A stretch of DNA of 64,000 nucleotides from Elusimicrobia bacterium GWA2_61_42 (GCA_001799615.1 MGTU01000011.1:33126-97125), one strand, 5' to 3'; shown: positions 50,799 through 60,819, numbered from the stretch's first letter. Notes: generated by a model not told the origin, from the letters alone. Program-made: numbers and translations.

Positions 50799-52112
50799 CT
50801 ACAGGAGTTTCCCCTGCAGCAGCCAGGCGGTGCTGAGGAAGGCGAAGAAGCCCACCACGTCGGTGACGGTGGTAAGGAAGATGCCGGAGGAATGCGCCGG
50901 GTCGTAGCCCATGCGCTTCATAAGCACCGGGATAAGCGCGCCGGACAGGCCGGCCGCCACCATATTGACCACCATGGCCAGGCCCACTACCAGGCCCAGC
51001 CAGCCGTTGCCTTTCCAGAGCCAGGCGGCCGCCGCCGTGATCATGCCGGTGGCCATGCCGTTCACAAAACCTACGAAGACCTCCGTGCGTACCAGCTGCC
51101 AGGCGTTATGCGGCGCTATCTCGCGCATAAGCATGCCGCGTATCACCACGGCCAGGGTCTGCGTGCCGGCGTTGCCGCCCTGCCCGGCTATGATGGGCAG
51201 AAACACGGCCAGCACCGCTATCCGCGCTATAAAGTCCTCGAACAGGGCCACCACCGAACCGGCGAGGAAAGCCGTGGCCAGGTTTACCGTAAGCCAGGGC
51301 AGGCGCCGGGTGATCTTGAACCAGGCCGAAGAGAAGGCCCGTTCCTCGGCGCTGGCGCCGAACAGTATCTGCAGGTCCTCGGTGGCCTCTTCCTCGGTGG
51401 AGGCGATGATGTTCTTGGTGTTGACTATTCCTATCAGGTGCCCGTTCTCTTCGGTTACCGGCACGGCCAGGTAATGCTTGCGGGCCGCCATGGCCACCAG
51501 CTCCTCCCGGTCCGTGAACGGCGAGACTTTAAAAACGTCCTTGATCATTATCTCGGCTACGGGGGCTTCCGGGGAGGCCAGCAGCAGGTCCCGCATGTTC
51601 AGCACGCCCAGCAAAGCGCCGGTATTGTCCACCACGTAGCAGTAGGAAGCGGCCGGCAGCTGTTTCCTGGCCATCTGGCGCAGTTTCAGGATCACGTCCC
51701 GCACTTTCGCGTCGCCGCGGAAAGCCAGGAAGTCCGTGTGCATCATGCGGCCGGCGCTGCCACGGGGGTAGGCCAGTATCTCGGCCATGTCCTTGGAAAA
51801 TTCGGCGTCCAGCAGCGCGATCGCGGCTTTGGAAAAATCCGGGTTGAGGCGCCGGAAAATATCCGCGGCGTGGAATTTGCCGGCGCGGTGCAGTATTTCC
51901 GCCGCTTCCTGCGGTGTAAAGCTTTCAAGTATGCCGGCGGCTTCCTGGGGCGCCAGGTTTTCGAGGACCTGCGCCGCTACCGACGGGGGCAGGTCTTTAA
52001 GCAGCTGCGCCGCGTCGCGGGCCGGCAGGGCTTCCAGCGCCTGGGCCGCTTTGACCGGGTCGGTCTGGATGAACTTCTTCACTATTTCTATGGCCGCTTC
52101 TTTCTTTTTCAT
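50799..52112 (-). CDS. mgtE: Magnesium transporter MgtE
   Basis: 437 residues. N-terminal helical superhelix domain (about 15-125; LEALPARDAAQLLKDLPPSV), CBS pair (about 130-255), a connecting helix, then five membrane helices with the conserved PIIAGQGGNAGTQTLAVVIRG pore stretch. Mg2+ channel, gated by Mg2+ binding to the cytosolic domains. Separated from sua5 by 4 bases. Full family length. Confidence 0.96.
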   Translation of the reverse strand: MKKKEAAIEIVKKFIQTDPVKAAQALEALPARDAAQLLKDLPPSVAAQVLENLAPQEAAGILESFTPQEAAEILHRAGKFHAADIFRRLNPDFSKAAIALLDAEFSKDMAEILAYPRGSAGRMMHTDFLAFRGDAKVRDVILKLRQMARKQLPAASYCYVVDNTGALLGVLNMRDLLLASPEAPVAEIMIKDVFKVSPFTDREELVAMAARKHYLAVPVTEENGHLIGIVNTKNIIASTEEEATEDLQILFGASAEERAFSSAWFKITRRLPWLTVNLATAFLAGSVVALFEDFIARIAVLAVFLPIIAGQGGNAGTQTLAVVIRGMLMREIAPHNAWQLVRTEVFVGFVNGMATGMITAAAAWLWKGNGWLGLVVGLAMVVNMVAAGLSGALIPVLMKRMGYDPAHSSGIFLTTVTDVVGFFAFLSTAWLLQGKLL

Positions 52113-52116
52113 AAAT

Positions 52117-53070
52117 TTAAGCCGAAGCCCGGCGGAGCCGGTCCATTATGGCCCGCCCCAGGCCGTGCCGGGGCACTTTTTCCGCGTAGATGGTCCTGGC
52201 GCCGGAGCCCTCGAGGGCATGCAGCGCCCCGAACAGGTTCGCCGCCGCCTCGCGCAGGTCGCCGCGGGGAGAAAGGATCTTAACAGCGGCCCACTTGCCG
52301 GCGGGGCGCGTGCTGAAAGCCAGGTAGGCCGCGCTTGGGGCAGGTTTTACCGCCTTTCCCGGCGCTATCAGCTTAAGCCTGGCCGCCGGGGCGTAATGTT
52401 TTTTAAGGCAGCCCGGCGCCAGGGGCGCCTTGCCCGCCGCGGGCCTCAGTAATACTGCGCCGGCCGCCTTTTCAATTTCCTCCAGCGGCAGGCCGCCCGG
52501 GCGCAGCAGCACGGGCTTGTCTCCCTGGAAAGAGATTATAGTGGACTCCACTCCGATGGCGGTTCTCCCCCCGTCCAGGATCATGTCCGGCCTGTTCCCC
52601 AGCTGTTTTTTTACGTGGGCGGCGGTGGTGGGGCTCAGCGCCCCGAAGCGGTTGGCGCTGGGGGCGGCCACCGGCCGGCCGGCGGCTTTTATCAGCGCCA
52701 GCGCGGTGCGGTCCGCCGGAACGCGTACGGCGACGGTTTCCAGGCCGGCAGTGACTATGCCCGGCACGGCCGCGGCTTTGGGCAGCACCAGCGTCAGCGG
52801 GCCTGGCCAGAATTTCTCCATCAGGCGCAGGGCGGGTTTCGGGATCTTAGAAAAAAGCTTTTTCGCCCTGGCGGCCGAGCATTCATGCAGTATGAGCGGG
52901 TCGAACCGGGGCCGGTCTTTTATCTCGAAGATGCGCGCGCAGGCTTTAGGGTTCAGGCCGTCCGCGCCCAGGCCGTATACGGTTTCGGTCGGAAAAGCCA
53001 CGACGCCGCCCGCCCTTATCAGGGCCGCGGCTTTTCTGATGCTGGCTTGCGTGGCTTTGTGTCTGTTCAT
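52117..53070 (-). CDS. tsaC: L-threonylcarbamoyladenylate synthase (Sua5 form)
   Basis: 317 residues. Makes threonylcarbamoyl-AMP for the t6A modification of tRNA. TsaC core: VVAFPTETVYGLGADGLNPK, the KDRPRFDPLILH motif and APSANRFGALSPTTAAHVKK. It also has the extra C-terminal Sua5 domain (LKKHYAPAARLKLIAPG). The start ATG 53070 lies 7 bases from a 9-base-pair hairpin. Upstream of mgtE by 4 bases. Confidence 0.96.
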   Translation of the reverse strand: MNRHKATQASIRKAAALIRAGGVVAFPTETVYGLGADGLNPKACARIFEIKDRPRFDPLILHECSAARAKKLFSKIPKPALRLMEKFWPGPLTLVLPKAAAVPGIVTAGLETVAVRVPADRTALALIKAAGRPVAAPSANRFGALSPTTAAHVKKQLGNRPDMILDGGRTAIGVESTIISFQGDKPVLLRPGGLPLEEIEKAAGAVLLRPAAGKAPLAPGCLKKHYAPAARLKLIAPGKAVKPAPSAAYLAFSTRPAGKWAAVKILSPRGDLREAAANLFGALHALEGSGARTIYAEKVPRHGLGRAIMDRLRRASA

Positions 53071-53077
53071 AAGCAGG

Positions 53078-53137
53078 CTGCCCGCCTTTCAACGGCGGGC
53101 AGTCTAATTCTAGCAATTTCCGGCGGCGGGCCGGAAA
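53078..53137 (-). promoter_or_regulatory. Two stem-loops in front of sua5/tsaC
   Basis: Hairpin A, 53078-53102: CTGCCCGCC/GGCGGGCAG, 9 pairs, loop 7, ending 7 bases before the sua5 ATG. Hairpin B, 53117-53137: TTTCCGGC/GCCGGAAA with loop 5. B may end the upstream kinase transcript; A may mask the ribosome site. Neither has a T-run. Confidence 0.5.
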
Positions 53138-53143
53138 AGCGGC

Positions 53144-56100
53144 TTATTCTTTCAGCAGGCGCGCCAGGGTCTCCGCCAGGTCCTCGTATTTGTAAGGTTT
53201 GGGCAGTACGGCGTCGAAACCGTTAGCTTTGTAGTCGGCCATCACCGCCTCGTCCGAGTACCCGCTGGAAACTATCACCCGGGCGCGCGGGGCCGTCTTG
53301 CGCAGTTCCGCCACCGCCTGCTTTCCGCCCATGCCGCCGGGGATGGTCAGGTCCATTATTACCGCGGCGAACGGTTTATTATTTTTCGCTTCCTCGTCGT
53401 AGCGCCGCACGGCGTCCCTGCCGTCGGTCACTACCTCGCATTCATAGCCCAGCGCGCCGAGCATGCGGCGCACCGCGTTCGCTACGACTTCTTCGTCCTC
53501 GAGGACCAGGATGCGCCCGGTGCCTTTGACGATATCTTTCTTGACCGCGACCTCTTCGCTCATGCTGCGCCCGGTAGCGGGCAGGTAAATGTCGAAGCTG
53601 GAGCCCTTGCCTGGCGTGGAGGAGGCCGTGATGTCGCCGCCGTGGTTCTTAACCACGGACCAGGCCATCGAGAGGCCGAGGCCGTGGCCGCGTTTTTTCG
53701 TGGTAAAGTACGGGTCGAAGATCTTTGTCAGGAGTTCCGCGGGAATTCCCATCCCTGTGTCGGAGACGGTTATCTTTACGTACTCGCCGGGTTCCAGCGG
53801 GGCCGGCGGCCGGACTTCTTTGCCTATATTGCACGCCTCCAGCTTCAGCACACCTCCGCCGGGCATGGCCTGCAGCCCGTTCATAAGCAGGTTGTTTATG
53901 GCTTGTTTCAGCTGGTTTTCGTCGCCGTTCACGCTCCACAGCTGCTCCGGGACCGCTATCCGGCACGCTGCGGTAGTGCCCGAAGTGGCGAGGCTGAAGA
54001 TATCCTGCAGAGCGCGCCGCAGGCAGAATTCCTGCTTGACCGGTTTGCCTCCCTTTGAGAAAGCCAGCAGGCTGGCGGTGAGGCTTTGCGCGTTATGCGC
54101 GGCCTCGATCGTTTCGCGCAGGATCTCGGCGTTCTCCTTGTCGCCGCCGCAGCGGGCTTCCAACAGTGAGATGTTGGCCATGATCCCCGTCAGCATATTG
54201 TTGAAGTCGTGCGCTATGCCGCCGGCCAATTGCCCCAGCGATTCTACGCGCTGCATGGTGACCATTTCCATCATTATCTTATCGCTCTTTTTTCTTTCGG
54301 TGATATCGTTTATAACCGCCAGGAAAACCCGCTTTCTGCCGGTTTCCACCAGCTGCAGGCGGATCTCCACGGCGTAAACAGTGCCGTTCTTGCGCGTATG
54401 CTCGCTTTCAAAGATCAGGCTGTGGTGCTTGCCTTCCAGCAGCGGGGCCACGGCGGCGCGGAAGGAGTCCGGGGTATATGCGCGTTTCAGGTCCCAGGGG
54501 GTCATTTTCTCCAGTTCTTCCGGAGTGTAGCCCAGGTTCTTTACGGCGCCCAGGTTTACAAAAATGAAATGGAAGTCCTCCGGGTCGAAAATGTAAACCT
54601 CGTTGAAGCTGGCGCGCACGGCCTGGCTGAGCAGGTCCGTCTGCTCCCTGGCTTTCCAGGTGTCGGTGATATCGGTGAACACGCAGTGGCTCTGCTTTAT
54701 GGTCCCGTCGGGGGCCTGGGCCACCCTGCCGCTGAGCGAGATCCTGCGCGCGGAGCCGTCGGCCCGTAATACCTCGAACTCCAGGCCCTCGAAGGCGCCG
54801 GACTTGGCGCATTCGGGGAATTTCTCTTTGAAAATATCTCGTGAATGCGGTTCCAGGAACTCGGCGAAATTGCGGTTCAGGACCTCTTTCTCCTCGCGGC
54901 CGAAAGTCTGTTTCCAGGTATTATTGACGGCCAGGATATTCCCGTCCCCGTCCAGCGCCTGGTATCCCACGGGCGCCTCCCTGAACAGCTCCTGGAAGCG
55001 CTCTTCCGATTCCTTCAATTTCGTGATGTCGGTCCAGGAGCCGGTAATTTCCCCGTTGCCCGGCACCGGGACTTTCAGCTGGGAATGCACCCAGAAATAA
55101 GTTCCGTTCTTTTTCCTGAACCTGAAATCCTGTACCAGCGACGCTTTTTTGAACAGTTCTTTCTGCTCTTCCAGTACGCCGGTTTTGTCGTCGGGGTGAA
55201 GGTTGTCCGGCCACCAGTCCGGATTTAGTATCTCCTCGGGGGTGTAGCCGGTCATCTCGAAGGCATTGCCGCTGACCCAGTCGGTGATCGTCCTGTCGCC
55301 TTTACGTTTGAGCGTAAAAAGTATTACCGGGGTGGCGTCCATTACGTGCGCCAGCTGGCGGGCCGTGCGCTCCAGGGCCGTCTGCGCCTTGCCGCGCTTT
55401 TCCTCAGCCGAGATCGCGTCGAGGGCCAGGGAAATATCGGCCTTGATCTCGCCCAGGAGCTTAAGCTCGTCGTCGGTAAAGAACCCTGGGCTTTCGGAAT
55501 ATATCGTCAGCACGGCGGCGAGTTTTCCGTCTTCTTCCAGCGGGATGGCGGCCGAGGAACGGTAGCCCTGCTCCAGCGCCTTGTCCCTCCAGGGCGCCAT
55601 GCCGGGGTCCGTCGCTATGTCGGAACAGCGCCAGATCTTGCCGCTGGAAGCCGCGATGCCCGTCGGGCCTTTTGAGAAAGGGGAGTCCTGCCCCAGGTCT
55701 ATCTTTATCGAGCTCAAGTAACCCTCGTTAAACCCCGCCCAGCAGAAAGGCAGTATTCTGCCCAGGTCCGTGTCGGGCAGGGCTATCCAGGCCATCCGCA
55801 GGCGGCCCGTGTTTACCGCGATATCGCAGATGCTGCGGAAAAGGGTGTCCCGGTCCTTCGCCTGCGCGGCGGCCAGGTTGACCTGCGCCAGGAAATTGTA
55901 AAGGCGCATGCTCTTGGCCGTCGTGCTTTGGGCGGCTTCCAGGTCTTTTATCAGCGACACTTTTTCCAGCACTTTCCTGGCCGCCGGCAGCAGGTTTTCC
56001 AGGAAGTCGGAGTTCTTTACGATGTAATCGAGGGCCCCCGCTTTCATGGCCTCTACCGCCACCGCTTCGTCGCCGCGGCCCGTCACCACTATGAAAGGCG

Positions 56101-56329
56101 GCACGTTTATAGATAGCCCGCGCAGGGTCTTTATCAGCTGTATCGCGTTGGCACCCGGCAGGGAGTAATCCAGCAGCATAAGCTCCGGGGTGCCTTTCCT
56201 GAGCGCGGCCACTGTTTCCTCGGAGCTGGCCGCCCGCAGGATCTTGAGGCCCAGTGGCTCCAGGCGCTGCGCTTCCAGTTCGCTGGTCCCGGGGTCGTCC
56301 TCAACTATCAATATCGCTTTGTCGTTCAT
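53144..56329 (-). CDS. Hybrid histidine kinase REC-GAF-PASx3-HisKA-HATPase-REC
   Basis: 1061 residues from ATG 56329. Soluble, no membrane helix. N-terminal receiver about 1-120 (LMLLDYSLPGANA), GAF about 140-310, three PAS domains about 325-690 (for example TGSWTDITKLKESEERFQEL), HisKA with AGGIAHDFNNML, HATPase (RGHGLGLSMAWSVVKNHGG) and terminal receiver (AVIMDLTIPGGMGG). A phosphorelay hub controlled by several inputs. Lies next to the receiver gene 56396-56845 and the membrane kinase. Confidence 0.92.
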   Translation of the reverse strand: MNDKAILIVEDDPGTSELEAQRLEPLGLKILRAASSEETVAALRKGTPELMLLDYSLPGANAIQLIKTLRGLSINVPPFIVVTGRGDEAVAVEAMKAGALDYIVKNSDFLENLLPAARKVLEKVSLIKDLEAAQSTTAKSMRLYNFLAQVNLAAAQAKDRDTLFRSICDIAVNTGRLRMAWIALPDTDLGRILPFCWAGFNEGYLSSIKIDLGQDSPFSKGPTGIAASSGKIWRCSDIATDPGMAPWRDKALEQGYRSSAAIPLEEDGKLAAVLTIYSESPGFFTDDELKLLGEIKADISLALDAISAEEKRGKAQTALERTARQLAHVMDATPVILFTLKRKGDRTITDWVSGNAFEMTGYTPEEILNPDWWPDNLHPDDKTGVLEEQKELFKKASLVQDFRFRKKNGTYFWVHSQLKVPVPGNGEITGSWTDITKLKESEERFQELFREAPVGYQALDGDGNILAVNNTWKQTFGREEKEVLNRNFAEFLEPHSRDIFKEKFPECAKSGAFEGLEFEVLRADGSARRISLSGRVAQAPDGTIKQSHCVFTDITDTWKAREQTDLLSQAVRASFNEVYIFDPEDFHFIFVNLGAVKNLGYTPEELEKMTPWDLKRAYTPDSFRAAVAPLLEGKHHSLIFESEHTRKNGTVYAVEIRLQLVETGRKRVFLAVINDITERKKSDKIMMEMVTMQRVESLGQLAGGIAHDFNNMLTGIMANISLLEARCGGDKENAEILRETIEAAHNAQSLTASLLAFSKGGKPVKQEFCLRRALQDIFSLATSGTTAACRIAVPEQLWSVNGDENQLKQAINNLLMNGLQAMPGGGVLKLEACNIGKEVRPPAPLEPGEYVKITVSDTGMGIPAELLTKIFDPYFTTKKRGHGLGLSMAWSVVKNHGGDITASSTPGKGSSFDIYLPATGRSMSEEVAVKKDIVKGTGRILVLEDEEVVANAVRRMLGALGYECEVVTDGRDAVRRYDEEAKNNKPFAAVIMDLTIPGGMGGKQAVAELRKTAPRARVIVSSGYSDEAVMADYKANGFDAVLPKPYKYEDLAETLARLLKE

Positions 56330-56395
56330 ATACGTTCCGTGGGCCGCCATCCCTGTTCTTTAGCCGTCCTTGTGTCTGCCGCCAGAGCGCAGCCT

Positions 56396-56845
56396 TTAGC
56401 CCGCCTTGAGCTTTGAGACCTTAACTATCATCAGGAACAGGCCGAGCCGCTTTATAACTTCGGCGAATTTCTCGAACTCCACCGGCTTTACCAGGTAATT
56501 ATTGCAGCCCAGCTCGTAGCAGACGCCTATTTCCTTGGGGTCGTCCGTGGTCGTAAGCATGATAACGGGAATGTTCTTAAGGCGCGGGTCTTGTTTAACG
56601 CGCCGCAGGATCTCTATGCCGTCCAGGCCGGGCATGCGGATGTCCAGCAGCAGCAGGTACCTCTTGTCGGGCTCCGCCCCCGGCTTCTCCGTCCCGGTCA
56701 GGAAGTCCCAGACCTTCTGTCCGTCTTTGAACCTGATCAGCGCGTTCCGGACCCCGACGCTCTCGAAGCGCTCCTGGACCAGCAGGGCGTGCCCGTCGTC
56801 GTCTTCCGCCATAAGAATGGTTATGTCGTTGTCGTTGCCTTTCAT
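56396..56845 (-). CDS. Stand-alone receiver domain, Rcp1-like
   Basis: 149 residues, a single receiver without output domain. EDDDGHALLVQERFESVGVR carries the acid pocket and LLLLDIRMPGLDGIEI the acceptor Asp. The helix FEKFAEVIKRLGLFLMIVKV is typical of Rcp1-type regulators that serve phytochrome-like kinases. Stop-to-start contact with the kinase at 56846 shows that they are a cognate pair. Possible shuttle to the hybrid kinase downstream. Confidence 0.92.
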   Translation of the reverse strand: MKGNDNDITILMAEDDDGHALLVQERFESVGVRNALIRFKDGQKVWDFLTGTEKPGAEPDKRYLLLLDIRMPGLDGIEILRRVKQDPRLKNIPVIMLTTTDDPKEIGVCYELGCNNYLVKPVEFEKFAEVIKRLGLFLMIVKVSKLKAG

Positions 56846-59800
56846 TCAAGCCTCCCCCGGCCCCGGCAGCTCTACGTAGAACACGGAGCCTTCCCCTTCT
56901 TCGGACTCGGCTTTTATGCCGCCGCCGTTCCTTTCGGCTATGCGGCGCACCATGGGCAGGCCTATGCCTTCACCCCTGTTGTCGCCGGCACCGCGCGGCC
57001 TGAAGAAAATATCCCAGATCTTGGACAGGTCTCCCTGCGGTATGCCCGCCCCGTTGTCCGCCACCGTGTAAAGCACCGAAGTTCCTTTAACTTCCCCCGT
57101 AACGCGTACCACGAGCGGCCGCGCCTTGTGCCGGTACTTTATGGCGTTGTCCAGCAGGTTGGTGAACAGCTGGTTCACCGCGCCCCGGTCCGCCCTGCAC
57201 CGCGGCAGCGTCCCTACTTCTATTTTCCCGCCAGCCTCTTCCAGCTGGTAGCGCAGGGAATCCAGTATCGTTTGCAAGAGGCCGTTCACTTCCAGTATCT
57301 CCGGCTTCATTTCCACCCGTCCCATCCGGGAAACTTTAAGCAGCGCGGAAATGAGCGCGTCCATCTTGCGCGAGCTTTCCTGCACGTAAGTCAGCGCTTC
57401 CGGGATGCGCTTGCCGGCCAGTTTGTCCAGGGTTTGCCGGGTTTCCGCGGACAGCGGGGCCTGGCCTACGCTCGCCAGCAGCTCTTTTATATAGCGCTCC
57501 AGGTTCTGGCTGAACCCCTGGATGTTTACCAGGGGGCTGCGCAGGTCGTGTGTGGTGATGTACAGGAAGTTCTCCATCTCCTGTTTTTTCGAGAAAAGGT
57601 CCTGGTTGATCCTCTTAAGCTCAAGCTCCGCCTGCTTCTTCTCCGTGATGTCGCTTAGCGTTCCCGTCAGTTTGGTTATCTTGCCATCCTTATTTTCGGC
57701 CCTGGCCGTGGTGCGTATCCAGATACTCCTGCCCTTTGCAGTGGTAAACGGGAACTCCAGGTCGTACGGCTCGCCGGTCTCCGCGCAGCGGTTGAAGGCG
57801 GCCATTACCACCGGGCGGTCCTCGGGGCGGTAGCATTCCTCGCTTCTGGCTATGAGCTTCTCCGGGGGCGGTCCGCCGTTCTCGGGGACGAAGTCGTGGA
57901 TACGATAGGTCTCCTCGGTCCAATGCATAGTCTTCGCGGCCAGGTCCCATTCCCAGCCGCCTATCCTGGCCAGTTCCTGGGTGCTTTTCATCAGCGCGCC
58001 GCTCTGCCGCAGCGCCTCCACCGCGCGCCTGCGCTCCAACAGGCGCCACATGGCACCCATCACCAGGATCAGCTGCTCTACGTCGGAATTGTCGTACTCG
58101 GCCGTCTTGTTGCCGACGCCGGCCACTATTACTATCCTGCCGCCGGAGAATACCGGCGCGTTCATATGGCGGGTCAGGGCGACGTGCCCGCGCGGGCAGC
58201 CTTTTTTTGCCGGGTCGGGAGCCGCGTAATCGTTGGTGATGACGGCGCGGCGCTGCCTTACGGCCTCACCCCACAGCCCCGTGCCTTTGACGGGGTAAAT
58301 TATGGGCTTATCTGAAATGGCGCACTCGGCCATGGCGGATCTCGACCACGAATGCATGGTCAACACGCTTTCGTCGGCGTTCAGGAAGGCCAGGTAGCCT
58401 ATTTTGCTTTGCGTCAGCCGCACGATCTCCTCCAGCGCGAAATCCGTTATCTCCTTCTCCGTCGCCTCCGTCATCTGGTTCAGCTGCAGCATCGTCTGAA
58501 TGTGCCTGACGTTCAGCGTCAGGGACTCCTCCGCGCGCTTGCGCCCGGTGATGTCCGTGATGATGCCGTACCAGAGCGTGCTGCCGTCGGGCAGGCGTTC
58601 GGGCCTGGCGTCGCAAAGGCGCCAGCGCAGGCCCTGCCTGGGCAGCACTACGCGGAATTCCCAGTGGAAAATGGAGTTATCGCGGGCGGATTCCAAGATG
58701 GCCGCGGAGGTGGCCTTCAGGTCTTCCGGGTGGATGCGGCCGAAGACGGGGGTGGCGTCCTCGCGCACTTCTTCGGGGGTGACCTCGTAGATCTCGGAAA
58801 TGCCGGAACTTGCGTACGGGAAGCTGGACCGCCCGTCCGGGTAAAGCCGGTATTGGTAGACCACCCCGGGCACCTGCTCCGTAAGCCTGGCCAGGCTCTC
58901 GTTCATGCGGTCTATTTTTTCCAGCGCCTGCTTCTGCTCGGTGATGTCGATGGTATAGCCGGCGAGGTACGGCGGCCGGCCTTCTATCATGATGGGGAAC
59001 TTGATGGTCCTGTAGGTGCGCCCGTTAAACTGCTCCTCCACGCTTACTTCTTTTCCTTCTTTGAGGATGCGCATGTCGTCGGCTACCATGTTTTTGGCCA
59101 GCTCGGACGGAAAAAGTTCGTCCATGCTCTTGCCCAGCAGCTGGTCCAGCGGCCTGCCGAGCATGCTCTCGTAATTGCGGCTCAGGTGCATGGGCCGGAT
59201 GTTCTCGTCTTTGAAAAAAACATAGATAGGGCTGTGCTCCATGAATTCCCGGAAGATCTGCTCGCTTATCTGCAGCGCCTGCTGCGCCCGCTTCAGGGGG
59301 GTTATGTCGCTGATGAAGCCTTCCAGCTTTTCAAAGGCGCCGCCCGGGCCTTTAACGCCGACCCCCTGTTCCCAGACCGATTTGAACGAGCCGTCTTTGC
59401 ATTTCAGGGAGTAGGCGACTTTGTATTTCCCGGATTCCGCAAGCGAACCCTGTATGGTGCTCCACACCCGTTCCCTGTCCTGCGGGGCTATCAGTTCATT
59501 GAAATTCAGGACGGGATTGCCGATAAGTTCTTCAGGCGGGTAGCCTGTAAGCCCCAGGCAGCCTTCGCTGAGGAATTCCATGCTCCAGTCCCGGGTATTC
59601 GCGCAGCGGAAGGCGACGCCCGGCAGGTTGGAGAAAAGGGCCGCCAGGCGGCGTTCTCCTTCCCTCAGTTTTTCACGCCCCGTCCATTCCCTGCCCAGGA
59701 TCACGGCGTAGACAAAACCGTAGATCAGCGCGGCCGCCAGCAGTATCAGCACCAGCGTCAGGTATTCCCGGAGTTTAACGGGGCCGAGTACGGTGCTCCG

Positions 59801-60679
59801 GTCTATCTTTGTTATAACCGCCCAATGGGAAGCTTCGATCCTGTCCAGGGCGCTGAAAACTTTTTCTCCCCTGTAATCCTTGCCCGCGAAAAACCCCGTT
59901 CTGCCCGTGAGGACGGCGGCGGCCGGCAGGCCGGTTTCCGAAAGCGGGCGCCGTAATTTCAGGGCCGAGTCCTTGGCCTGCTCGAGTTCGTTGAGGAAAA
60001 GGACAAACTCTCCTTCTTTGCGTACGAGCAGCGTTTCGGCCCTGGTGAAAAGCAGCGGCGTCGCGGTCAGCAGAGGATAGAACTCCGTAGCCGGGTCTAT
60101 TTGTATGGCCAGCACGCACAGCGGTTTCCCGCCGCGCCCGCCGGCGGTTATGGGGCTGAACATTGTCAGGCGCGGCAGCCCGTCCGCGCCCAGGTACAGG
60201 TCTGTAAGCCGCGCCGCGCCGGTTCGGGCGGTTTGGGTTAATTCCTTTTTGAAATACGGCTCCGTCCCCGGCTTATAGCCGGGAGTTCCCGCTATGACGG
60301 CGCCTTCAGCCGACACGAAGGCCATGGCGGAATAGCGCTTTTGCGCCGTATGGTCCGAAAGCCAGGTGATCAGACTGGCCCGCTTTGAGCCGGGGTTGGA
60401 GAGCTCCCGGGAAAGTATCTCGCCCAGGAAGGGATGACGGCCGAGGCGCAGGGCCTCGCGTCTATGGTTCCCCAGCCATTCGGAGATCTGCGCTCTCTTA
60501 TAGGAGTTTATCGTTATGAGGCTTTTGCTGATGTCGTCGATGGCTTCTTTGTGGTAAATAGCGGCCAGGAAAAGCCAAAACGCCAGCGCCGCCGCCAGCG
60601 TCAGCAGCAAAGCGCCGGCTGGCCGCATCATCGTTATGGTGTGGCCTGCTTTTTCTTCTATGAATTTGCGGATCTGCAT
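56846..60679 (-). CDS. Membrane histidine kinase with dCACHE-like sensor, PAS and GAF domains
   Basis: 1277 residues from ATG 60679, after GGGGGCGG; the longer frame would start with TTG. Membrane helices at about 20-43 and 323-345 enclose a periplasmic dCACHE-like sensor (FVSAEGAVIAGTPGYKPGTE, PYFKKELTQTARTGAARLTD). Then PAS x3, GAF (about 750-890), a further PAS, HisKA with YITTHDLRSPLVNIQGF and a HATPase (GEGIGLPMVRRIAERNGGG). No receiver at the end; the gene overlaps or abuts the receiver gene 56396-56845, its likely partner. The ligand is unknown. Confidence 0.92.
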   Translation of the reverse strand: MQIRKFIEEKAGHTITMMRPAGALLLTLAAALAFWLFLAAIYHKEAIDDISKSLITINSYKRAQISEWLGNHRREALRLGRHPFLGEILSRELSNPGSKRASLITWLSDHTAQKRYSAMAFVSAEGAVIAGTPGYKPGTEPYFKKELTQTARTGAARLTDLYLGADGLPRLTMFSPITAGGRGGKPLCVLAIQIDPATEFYPLLTATPLLFTRAETLLVRKEGEFVLFLNELEQAKDSALKLRRPLSETGLPAAAVLTGRTGFFAGKDYRGEKVFSALDRIEASHWAVITKIDRSTVLGPVKLREYLTLVLILLAAALIYGFVYAVILGREWTGREKLREGERRLAALFSNLPGVAFRCANTRDWSMEFLSEGCLGLTGYPPEELIGNPVLNFNELIAPQDRERVWSTIQGSLAESGKYKVAYSLKCKDGSFKSVWEQGVGVKGPGGAFEKLEGFISDITPLKRAQQALQISEQIFREFMEHSPIYVFFKDENIRPMHLSRNYESMLGRPLDQLLGKSMDELFPSELAKNMVADDMRILKEGKEVSVEEQFNGRTYRTIKFPIMIEGRPPYLAGYTIDITEQKQALEKIDRMNESLARLTEQVPGVVYQYRLYPDGRSSFPYASSGISEIYEVTPEEVREDATPVFGRIHPEDLKATSAAILESARDNSIFHWEFRVVLPRQGLRWRLCDARPERLPDGSTLWYGIITDITGRKRAEESLTLNVRHIQTMLQLNQMTEATEKEITDFALEEIVRLTQSKIGYLAFLNADESVLTMHSWSRSAMAECAISDKPIIYPVKGTGLWGEAVRQRRAVITNDYAAPDPAKKGCPRGHVALTRHMNAPVFSGGRIVIVAGVGNKTAEYDNSDVEQLILVMGAMWRLLERRRAVEALRQSGALMKSTQELARIGGWEWDLAAKTMHWTEETYRIHDFVPENGGPPPEKLIARSEECYRPEDRPVVMAAFNRCAETGEPYDLEFPFTTAKGRSIWIRTTARAENKDGKITKLTGTLSDITEKKQAELELKRINQDLFSKKQEMENFLYITTHDLRSPLVNIQGFSQNLERYIKELLASVGQAPLSAETRQTLDKLAGKRIPEALTYVQESSRKMDALISALLKVSRMGRVEMKPEILEVNGLLQTILDSLRYQLEEAGGKIEVGTLPRCRADRGAVNQLFTNLLDNAIKYRHKARPLVVRVTGEVKGTSVLYTVADNGAGIPQGDLSKIWDIFFRPRGAGDNRGEGIGLPMVRRIAERNGGGIKAESEEGEGSVFYVELPGPGEA

Positions 60680-60778
60680 ACTGTCCGCCCCCAGTTTCTG
60701 CGCCGCAGCCAACCCATGCCGCGGCCCTGCCCTGACTCTGCAAAAAATTGTTTAGATCCCAAACCCTGCGTTGCTACG

Positions 60779-60819
60779 GAGACCGCGCCATTTTTACTAA
60801 GTAAAAATGGCGGAGTCTC
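60779..60819. repeat. 19-base imperfect inverted repeat
   Basis: Arms 60779-60797 and 60801-60819 pair at 17 of 19 positions around a 3-base loop; the core CCATTTTTAC/GTAAAAATGG is perfect. It lies 100 bases upstream of the membrane kinase start, so it could be a control site or a repeat element. No T-run after either arm. Confidence 0.65.

Noticed and set aside
60779..60819. Rho-independent terminator
   Set aside because: The stem is strong but no T-run follows either arm, and it stands upstream of the kinase gene, not after a gene on the plus strand.
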